DNA from: Lewinellaceae bacterium
GTDB taxonomy: Bacteria > Bacteroidota > Bacteroidia > Chitinophagales > Saprospiraceae
DNA length: 64,000 nucleotides
Assembly (NCBI GenBank): GCA_020636005.1
Contig: JACJYR010000003.1
Span: forward strand, 806,001-870,000
Reading direction: 5' to 3'
Positions within the stretch are counted from its first letter, which is position 1. Each line of letters begins with the position of its first letter. The notes below the pieces were generated by a model. The model was not told the origin of the DNA, ran no database searches, and was given only the letters and a program-made list of their open reading frames with translations. Both the position numbers and the translations under genes were made by a program. Positions 42,632 to 48,210 of this stretch are shown here, piece by piece.

Positions 42632-43990
42632 ATGCGCCTAACACTGTTGTTTTCATGTTGCACGATGTCCCTGCTCCTTTCCTGCTCCCAACCAGAGAAA
42701 CCTGTACAGGCCAATCAGCCCGTCTTGCAAAAAGCACTTTCCGACGAAGCGCTGACGACCCTCGTACAGAAGCAGACCTTCCAATATTTCTGGGACGGTG
42801 CAGAGCCAATATCCGGCCTGGCCCGTGAACGCTTCCATTCCGACAATGAATACCCCGTCCACGACAAGGACATCGTCACCTCTGGTGGCAGCGGCTTTGG
42901 CGTGATGGCCATTTTGGTCGGCATCGAGCGGGGCTTTATCACCCGGCAGGAGGGTTTTGAAAGGCTGAAAAAAAACGTGGACTGGCTGGAAAAGTGCGAC
43001 CGTTTCCATGGCGTGTGGCCACATTGGTGGACGGGAGCCACTGGCAAGGTTTACCCGTTCAGCAAAAAAGACGACGGGGGCGATTTGGTGGAAACGAGCT
43101 ACCTGGTGCAGGGGCTGCTGTGCGTACGCCAATATTTCAAAGACGGCAATGAGGAGGAAAAAGCCCTCGCCGGGCGGATTGATGCGCTTTGGAAAGCAGT
43201 AGAATGGGATTGGCACCGGGGCCCCAACAAAGAGAACGTCATTTATTGGCACTGGTCGCCCAACTTCGGCTGGGAGATGAACTTCAAAATACACGGCTGG
43301 AACGAGTGCCTCATTACTTATGTATTAGCGGCCTGCTCGCCCACGCACGGGGTGCCCGCCGAAGTGTACCACGAAGGTTGGGCGCAAAATGGCGCCATAG
43401 TTTTAGATAAACCGTTGGAAAAATATGGCTACAACCTTGCACTTCGCCACCAAGCGGGCCCCAACTATGGCGGCCCACTTTTTTGGGCGCACTACTCTTT
43501 CCTCGGACTCGATCCACGCCACTTGAAAGATAAATATGCCAATTACTGGGAGCAAAACAAAAACCAGGTATTGATAGACTTCGAATACTGTGTTGAGAAT
43601 TCCAAAAACTGCAAAGGCTATGGAAAAAACTGTTGGGGCCTCACTTCCAGCTATTCCATGAAAGGCTATGCCGGCCACATGCCCGACGAAGATCTATGTG
43701 TCATTTCGCCAACGGCGGCACTGTCTTCCTTTCCTTATACACCCGAACAAAGCACTGCGGCCATGCGCCATTTTTATGAAGACTTAGGGAATAAACTCTG
43801 GGGCGAGTATGGTTTTTACGATGCCTTCAGCGAGCAGAACGATTGGTGGATCCCCCGCTATTTGGCCATTGACCAGGGGCCTGTCGTGGTGATGATGGAA
43901 AACTACAAATCCGGTCTTTTATGGAATTTGTTCATGTCGTGCCCGGAAGTGCAGGCAGGCCTGACGAAGCTTGGGTTTGAGTACAAATAA
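42632..43990 (+). CDS. GH144-type glucoamylase-family lipoprotein (predicted endo-beta-1,2-glucanase)
   Basis: A 452-residue paralogue of the neighbouring GH144 enzyme without FN3 or T9SS modules. The N-terminus MRLTLLFSCCTMSLLLSC has a lipobox (Cys18), so it should be a lipoprotein, periplasmic or surface-anchored. The catalytic domain keeps TFQYFWDGAEPISGLARER, TSGGSGFGVMAILVGIERGFITR, KDDGGDLVETSYLVQGLL, YWHWSPNFGWEMNFKIHGWNE and the late LAIDQGPVVVMMENYKSGLLWN. A secreted/anchored pair suggests depolymerisation outside and further cleavage nearer the cell. No GH3 beta-glucosidase, needed to finish sophoro-oligosaccharides, is in the window. Confidence 0.85.
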   Translation: MRLTLLFSCCTMSLLLSCSQPEKPVQANQPVLQKALSDEALTTLVQKQTFQYFWDGAEPISGLARERFHSDNEYPVHDKDIVTSGGSGFGVMAILVGIERGFITRQEGFERLKKNVDWLEKCDRFHGVWPHWWTGATGKVYPFSKKDDGGDLVETSYLVQGLLCVRQYFKDGNEEEKALAGRIDALWKAVEWDWHRGPNKENVIYWHWSPNFGWEMNFKIHGWNECLITYVLAACSPTHGVPAEVYHEGWAQNGAIVLDKPLEKYGYNLALRHQAGPNYGGPLFWAHYSFLGLDPRHLKDKYANYWEQNKNQVLIDFEYCVENSKNCKGYGKNCWGLTSSYSMKGYAGHMPDEDLCVISPTAALSSFPYTPEQSTAAMRHFYEDLGNKLWGEYGFYDAFSEQNDWWIPRYLAIDQGPVVVMMENYKSGLLWNLFMSCPEVQAGLTKLGFEYK

Positions 43991-44178
43991 TAGTTTATTC
44001 CCGGGGAGAGGCCCTGGAAAAATTGTAACTTTTATATTTTTCACCTCCCATCCTGCCGGGGTTTCCCGGGCGTGTCGCTTGTCCTGTCTTGCTGCTGATC
44101 AAAGCCCCAAATCAAAATCATTGGCACCTGTTGATAAAAACCTCCCCGCCCGCCTTGCATCCCAGCTAAAAATACCGT

Positions 44179-44186
44179 TACCTTTG
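44179..44186 (+). promoter_or_regulatory. Bacteroidota -7 element of dinB
   Basis: TACCTTTG, with a TTG at 44155-44157 about 21 bases upstream. It is overlapped on its downstream edge by the palindrome at 44183-44202, the layout of a repressed promoter. Confidence 0.6.
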
Positions 44187-44202
44187 AAACATAATGTTTT
44201 AA
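44183..44202. promoter_or_regulatory. Operator-like palindrome O1 at dinB
   Basis: TTTGAAAC-ATAAT-GTTTTAA, overlapping the -7 element. The same half-sites (AAAC ... GTTT with flanking TTT/AAA) recur at 44223, 47986 and 48028. Confidence 0.55.
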
Positions 44203-44222
44203 TTAAATTACTTTTGAGAAAA

Positions 44223-44243
44223 TTTAAACACTTATGTTTCAAA
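44223..44243. promoter_or_regulatory. Operator-like palindrome O2 overlapping the dinB start codon
   Basis: TTTAAAC-ACTTAT-GTTTCAAA; the ATG at 44234 is inside the palindrome. A protein bound here would block the ribosome binding region as well as transcription. Confidence 0.5.
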
Positions 44244-45382
44244 AAGCCATCCTGCACCTCGACCTCGACGCCTTCTTCGCCTCGGTCGAGCAACTGAAAA
44301 ACAGCCAACTGAAAGGCAAACCGCTCCTCATCGGCGGCACCGGCGGGCGGGGCGTCGTGGCCTCGTGCAGCTACGAGGCCCGCAAGTTCGGTATCCGCTC
44401 GGCCATGCCCATGCGCCTGGCCCTGCAGCGCTGCCCCGATGCCATCGTGCTGCGGGGCGATATGGAAGCCTACGCCAAAAAATCCAAAGAAATCACCGAC
44501 ATCATTGACGAGGCGGCGCCGCTGTTCGAGAAGGCCAGTATCGACGAATTTTACCTCGACCTCACCGGCATGGACCGCCACATCGGCTGCTGGAAGTGGT
44601 CGGGCGAGCTGCGCCAGCGCATCATGCGGGAAGCCGGACTGCCCATTTCGATGGGGCTTTCGGTGAACAAACTGGTCTCTAAGGTCGGCACGGGCGAAGC
44701 CAAGCCCAACGGTGCCCGGCTGGTGGAATGTGGCGTAGAGAAAGCCTTTCTCGCCCCGCTCTCCACCCGTAAGCTGCCGGGGCTGGGGGCGGCCACCTAC
44801 CAAAAACTCAGCCTCATGGGCGTGCGCACGGTGGAGGTGCTCTCGCAAATACCGCCGCTGCTTTTGCGCCGGGAGTTCGGCCAATCCGGCATCAGCCTCT
44901 GGAAAAAAGCCAATGCCATAGACGACAGCCCCGTAACGCCCTACCACGACCCCAAAAGCCTCAGCACCGAGCGCACTTTCCAGACGGACACCACCGACGT
45001 GCAGTGGCTGAAAAGCCGCCTGACAGACATGGTGAGCCGCCTCGCCTTCGACCTGCGGGAGCAGCAAAAACTGACCTCCTGCATCACCGTGAAAATCCGC
45101 TACACCGACTTCAACACCTACACCCTACAGCGAAAAATCCCCTACACCGCCAACGACCGGGCGCTGCTGCTGCACGCCCGGGAACTGTTCGACCAGCTCT
45201 ACCAGCGCCGCCAGTTGGTGCGCCTCATCGGGGTGCGGTTCAGCGGGCTGGTACACGGCCACTACCAGATCAACCTCTTCGAGGACACGGTGGAGGAGTC
45301 GGCGCTATTGCAGCAAATGGACAAGATACGGCGGCGCTTTGGGCAGGGGGCGGTGATGCGGGCGGGGGCTTTGGCGGATTGA
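44234..45382 (+). CDS. dinB: Y-family DNA polymerase (Pol IV type)
   Basis: A 382-residue translesion polymerase. Metal-binding acids are in LHLDLDAFFASVE (Asp10, Asp12) and ASIDEFYLDLTG (Asp104-Glu105). SYEARKFGIRSAMPM forms the fingers, and the thumb helix-hairpin-helix is LPGLGAATYQKLSLMGV. The little-finger domain follows to residue 350. No clear C-terminal beta-clamp motif of the Pol IV type is obvious. It pairs with the DnaE2-like gene 2.8 kb downstream; both share operator-like palindromes, suggesting a damage-induced mutagenesis module. Three small genes follow on the same strand. Confidence 0.92.
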   Translation: MFQKAILHLDLDAFFASVEQLKNSQLKGKPLLIGGTGGRGVVASCSYEARKFGIRSAMPMRLALQRCPDAIVLRGDMEAYAKKSKEITDIIDEAAPLFEKASIDEFYLDLTGMDRHIGCWKWSGELRQRIMREAGLPISMGLSVNKLVSKVGTGEAKPNGARLVECGVEKAFLAPLSTRKLPGLGAATYQKLSLMGVRTVEVLSQIPPLLLRREFGQSGISLWKKANAIDDSPVTPYHDPKSLSTERTFQTDTTDVQWLKSRLTDMVSRLAFDLREQQKLTSCITVKIRYTDFNTYTLQRKIPYTANDRALLLHARELFDQLYQRRQLVRLIGVRFSGLVHGHYQINLFEDTVEESALLQQMDKIRRRFGQGAVMRAGALAD

Positions 45383-45383
45383 C

Positions 45384-45411
45384 GATTTTTGGAATGACGA
45401 TTTACGATTGA
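45384..45411. repeat. Heptamer-type repeat ACGATTT/ACGATTG after dinB
   Basis: ACGATTT units, the last two contiguous (ACGATTT-ACGATTG), directly after the dinB stop. The same ACGATTTACGATTG unit forms the palindrome inside dnaE2 at 50105-50185. Confidence 0.6.
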
Positions 45412-45417
45412 GTGAAC

Positions 45418-45425
45418 TATATTTG
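45418..45425 (+). promoter_or_regulatory. Bacteroidota -7 element for the small-gene cluster
   Basis: TATATTTG fits TAnnTTTG and lies 31 bases before the ATG at 45457. Confidence 0.5.
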
Positions 45426-45456
45426 CAAAGCAGACTATGCAGCAAAACAAACCGCA

Positions 45457-45642
45457 ATGACCGACAAAGAAAAACAGCTTCGCCAGCTATTGGCATTGTA
45501 CTACCAGCAAATCGAACTGTTCAGGCGCTACCCAGAAGAATTTGAGAAAGCCTTGGGCAAAAAAGGCACAGAGGAATGGTTAGACCGTACACTGGACAAA
45601 GTTATCCGCACCCGCAAAGAACTTGAAGAATTTGGCAATTAA
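45457..45642 (+). CDS. Small helical protein of unknown function (61 aa)
   Basis: Starts MTDKEKQLRQLLALYYQQIELFRRYPEEFEKAL and is a charged, all-helical small protein without Cys, signal or membrane segment. I do not recognise a family. The longer frame from 45412 would begin inside the likely promoter, so the ATG at 45457 is preferred. It is the first of three small genes with spacings of 16 and 21 bases, probably one transcript. The residues WLDRTLDKVIRTRKELEEF could form a coiled coil, suggesting an oligomer or a partner for the next two proteins. Confidence 0.6.
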   Translation: MTDKEKQLRQLLALYYQQIELFRRYPEEFEKALGKKGTEEWLDRTLDKVIRTRKELEEFGN

Positions 45643-45658
45643 TTTAAAAACTCAAGCC

Positions 45659-45859
45659 ATGGTTAAAACTGAAAAAATGATGTCGCCGCAGGAAGTATTG
45701 AAGGGCCTGGAAAAAGTAATGGCCGACATCAAGTCGGAAGAGCTCACCCCCGAAGGCAGGGCGGCTTTGTTGGAGCAGGTCAAAAAAATGGAGATGCTGC
45801 TGCTGGAGATGAAAGAAGAATTTTCAAAACGCAGCCAGCAAAATGGCGCAACGAGTTAA
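45659..45859 (+). CDS. Small helical protein, tandem paralogue A (66 aa)
   Basis: The protein contains KMMSPQEVLKGLEKVMADIKSEELTPE, then ALLEQVKKMEMLLLEMKEEF. It aligns without gaps over about 45 residues to the next gene product: KMMSPQE, IKS..LT.E, LL..V..M..LLLE.K.E are shared, so the pair arose by duplication. It is helical, amphipathic and soluble; the function is unknown. The start ATG at 45659 is used rather than 45623, which would overlap the upstream gene. Confidence 0.6.
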   Translation: MVKTEKMMSPQEVLKGLEKVMADIKSEELTPEGRAALLEQVKKMEMLLLEMKEEFSKRSQQNGATS

Positions 45860-45880
45860 GGTGTTTTCACTTCGCCCAAA

Positions 45881-46084
45881 ATGGATGCACCAAAGAAAAT
45901 GATGTCGCCGCAGGAATTCCTACAAGAACTGCGGCAAATCAAGGAGGGCATCAAGTCCGGTGATTTGACAAAAGAAGATCAGGAAGGACTGTTGCAAGAT
46001 GTGGAAGAAATGCGGGAACTTTTGCTGGAATTAAAAAACGAGCTTTTGTCGAAGGGGCTGATTTCAACCCAGTTCATCAAATAG
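45881..46084 (+). CDS. Small helical protein, tandem paralogue B (67 aa)
   Basis: MDAPKKMMSPQEFLQELRQIKEGIKSGDLTKEDQEGLLQDVEEM and on; paralogous to the preceding 66-residue protein. It is acidic and helical with a Leu-rich heptad at the C-terminal half (LLLELKNELLSKGL). Its last 21 bases overlap the 3' end of the convergent DUF4276 gene. The small-gene cluster is thus tightly packed against the ATPase/DUF4276 module on the opposite strand. No homology to known antitoxins was recognised. Confidence 0.6.
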   Translation: MDAPKKMMSPQEFLQELRQIKEGIKSGDLTKEDQEGLLQDVEEMRELLLELKNELLSKGLISTQFIK

Positions 46085-46747
46085 GTTGCATATCTCGTTG
46101 AATTTCGAACACTTACCCCTCATTTTAGCGATGCCGATTTTTTGGGCAATCGGTATCCCGTCACTGAGCTTTCCTTTTTTAAAGGTTGGAAAAACGTTTT
46201 CAAGCCGCTTCGAAGGCTTGGTCTTTGGGTCATCGTTGATGGTTTCGGGGTCATTGCCAAACTTGCTTAAAATGGCTTCCAATTCTGCCGCTTTTTCTGG
46301 TTTTCCAAAATGCCCTGCCACTACTGCGGGGTCAGAAAATAAATAAGCCTCGAACTCGTGTACCTGCAAGCGGAAGCGAAACTTCGGGTGGTTGATTTCC
46401 TTTTCCAAACGTTGCTGGATGGCCGCTACTTTTCCTGCCAAATCTGTGTGGGCTGTGGTCAAATGGCTTTTAAAAGTTTTGTCCAGGCCATAATAATCAA
46501 GGATTAAAATAACCAGTTCACAATGGGTAGCTTCCCTCAGAAAGCGCTTCACAATATCCACACAGCTATCGTAGCCTACCCGTCCGCCCGAACCCGCCCT
46601 CGAATAGAACCCCCGCTTGTTGGGGATGCCCCGGACTGTGAAAAAATGCCTGTAAGAACCATCCGGCCGGACGTATTCGGCCTGCAACTGCTTTTTATAA
46701 AACTCTTCTTCCGTTGGCCCTTCGACGATGAGAAAAATGTTTGCCAT
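46064..46747 (-). CDS. DUF4276 family (TOPRIM-like) protein, partner of the AAA ATPase
   Basis: A 227-residue DUF4276 protein. Visible marks: IFLIVEGPTEEEFYKKQL with the TOPRIM-type Glu, VILILDYYGLD with the acidic strand end, and VHEFEAYLFSDP, the most conserved DUF4276 segment. TOPRIM-like proteins of this group are paired with ABC-type ATPases in phage-defence or abortive-infection modules and are predicted nucleases. It follows the ATPase gene by 16 bases on the same strand, so the two are cotranscribed. Which nucleic acid it cuts, if any, is not known from sequence. Confidence 0.8.
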   Translation of the reverse strand: MANIFLIVEGPTEEEFYKKQLQAEYVRPDGSYRHFFTVRGIPNKRGFYSRAGSGGRVGYDSCVDIVKRFLREATHCELVILILDYYGLDKTFKSHLTTAHTDLAGKVAAIQQRLEKEINHPKFRFRLQVHEFEAYLFSDPAVVAGHFGKPEKAAELEAILSKFGNDPETINDDPKTKPSKRLENVFPTFKKGKLSDGIPIAQKIGIAKMRGKCSKFNEICNLFDELG

Positions 46748-46763
46748 TCAGCGTTGGGTTGAA

Positions 46764-47897
46764 TTAGGGTTTTCCGCCAAAGAAGTTACTTTCCCAAAGT
46801 TGCCCAAGGGAATAGTCCTCCAGCCATTGTTGGAAGTCCTCGTCTTGCAAGCGTTTGAACTCGGTCGCCCCGTCCTGGTTGCGCTCGGTGATGAGCAGAT
46901 CTTTTGGCGTGAAATGGTTGATGAGCCCCACACTCTGCGTGGCAAGGATGACCTGTTTTTCCATGGCCGTTTTTTGGATCAACTCTGCCAAAATATGGAT
47001 GGCAAAGGGATGGAGGCCCAGTTCTGGCTCGTCGAGGATGACGGTGCGGGGCACATAGTTGGTATCGGCGGGCTGCAACAACAATGCGGCCAGGCAGATG
47101 AAACGGAGCGTACCGTCTGAAATCTGTTTGGCAGAATAGGTTTGGTCGCTGCCCTTTTCCTTCCAGCGTAGTATGACCTTGCCCTTGGCATAAGGGCTTT
47201 CCTCCAACACAAAATCGTGGAAAAAGGGATAGACCAGCCGCACCGTTTCCACTATCCTGAAATAGGTGTCGAAGTGGCGTTCTTTCAACAGCAGCAGGAA
47301 GGGGGCGAGGTTTTCGCCTTCGGGCTTGAAGTGGTAAACATCGTCAATGGGCTGGGGGAGCTTGAGTTGGGCGTTGTCGCTGGTGTCGTGGAAGTGGTAG
47401 ATTTTAATTTCCTGTAAGAGATCATAAACTTCACGAGCAGTTTTCTTTTGTCTTTCATACTTTGAGTTGAATGCAGTTGATTTCAAAATGGATTCTTTGC
47501 CACCAAAAGTTTGAAGCGACCAAATCGAATCGTTTAGCGAATTATTATAATCAGAGTAGCTGGCACCCTCATGCTTAAACTGATATGTTTCTCCATCTGA
47601 AATGAGCATAAATTGATACAAGTGAAGCGTTGTCGCATTTTTATCTTCCATGAAAATAAGCTTGGCATTTATCGAACCGCTTTCTTTGTACCCTTTAAAA
47701 AGGAAATGATTTATTCCTCCTGAATTGAAAATATATTCTTCCAGATTTCCTTCGCTTGTCCGCTCCAAAAATCTAAACAAGCTCACAAAATTGCTCTTCC
47801 CCGCCCCGTTCGGCCCGATCAGCACGTTCAGGTTTTCCAACTCCACCCGTTGGTGCTGGATACTCTTGAAATTTTCTATTTCCAAAGATTTTATCAT
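46764..47897 (-). CDS. AAA family (AAA_21, SMC/ABC-like) ATPase of a putative defence module
   Basis: A 377-residue ATPase starting MIKSLEIENFKSIQ. Walker A IGPNGAGKSN (about 28-37), the ABC-type signature ISDGTLRF, Walker B TVILDEPELGLHP and the switch region ILATQSVGLINHF are present, where Gln takes the usual His place. The middle (residues about 40-165) is AT-rich and family-variable: bases 47521-47580 have 23 of 60 G+C against 37 of 60 at 47041-47100. Together with the DUF4276 gene it forms a two-gene ATPase/TOPRIM-like unit that sits between dinB and dnaE2. The upstream TACTTTTG at 47925-47932 is a likely promoter element. Confidence 0.85.
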   Translation of the reverse strand: MIKSLEIENFKSIQHQRVELENLNVLIGPNGAGKSNFVSLFRFLERTSEGNLEEYIFNSGGINHFLFKGYKESGSINAKLIFMEDKNATTLHLYQFMLISDGETYQFKHEGASYSDYNNSLNDSIWSLQTFGGKESILKSTAFNSKYERQKKTAREVYDLLQEIKIYHFHDTSDNAQLKLPQPIDDVYHFKPEGENLAPFLLLLKERHFDTYFRIVETVRLVYPFFHDFVLEESPYAKGKVILRWKEKGSDQTYSAKQISDGTLRFICLAALLLQPADTNYVPRTVILDEPELGLHPFAIHILAELIQKTAMEKQVILATQSVGLINHFTPKDLLITERNQDGATEFKRLQDEDFQQWLEDYSLGQLWESNFFGGKP

Positions 47898-47924
47898 CGT
47901 CGCCTGTCTTTTAATTGCCTGATA

Positions 47925-47932
47925 CAAAAGTA
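47925..47932 (-). promoter_or_regulatory. Bacteroidota -7 element for the ATPase/DUF4276 pair
   Basis: TACTTTTG on the minus strand, 27 bases ahead of the ATG at 47897. Confidence 0.45.
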
Positions 47933-47985
47933 GTTAAAATCAAATACCCGCCAGCCCAGTTCCCCCTAAAATAAATGCTACCTCA

Positions 47986-48010
47986 TTTTTAAAACAAATG
48001 TTTTCAAAAA
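47986..48010. promoter_or_regulatory. Operator-like palindrome O3 upstream of dnaE2
   Basis: TTTTTAAAAC-AAAT-GTTTTCAAAAA, a near-perfect palindrome with the same AAAC/GTTT half-sites as at dinB. Confidence 0.5.
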
Positions 48011-48027
48011 TTATCCAATCTTTGCAC

Positions 48028-48048
48028 TTTAAACCAAATAGTTTCAAA
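48028..48048. promoter_or_regulatory. Operator-like palindrome O4 upstream of dnaE2
   Basis: TTTAAAC-CAAATA-GTTTCAAA; identical to O2 at dinB in both arms (TTTAAAC and GTTTCAAA) with the same 6-nt spacer. Confidence 0.55.
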
Positions 48049-48097
48049 CTGCACACTCGCCACACTTTGCCCAACAACAGAAGGGAAAATTACTATC

Positions 48098-48183
48098 GGA
48101 GACGTGAATGGGGACAGCAATGAGTAAGCAACCAAGCCAACACTGCGTGGCCTCGCATCTCACTTCTCACCCCTCACGTCTCC
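48098..48183 (+). repeat. Heptamer array and inverted repeat in the dnaE2 leader
   Basis: GGAGACGTGA (48098-48107) is the inverse of TCACGTCTCC (48174-48183). The right arm belongs to four heptamers CATCTCA, CTTCTCA, CCCCTCA, CGTCTCC (48156-48183). It has the same design as the arrays inside the gene. Confidence 0.65.
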
Positions 48184-48210
48184 AAATGAAACACTCGGCA
48201 AAACCCGGCG

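Larger units (their letters stand above)
47898..48210. other. Gene-free divergent region between the ATPase gene and dnaE2
   Basis: 313 bases holding the ATPase promoter element, two operator-like palindromes (47986-48010, 48028-48048), a weak AATCTTTG -7-like sequence (48017-48024), and a leader with a heptamer array and inverted repeat (48098-48183). Confidence 0.6.

Noticed and set aside
43991..44178. Possible small gene between the GH144 lipoprotein and dinB
   Set aside because: Only short frames without coding character. The 3' part is the dinB promoter region.
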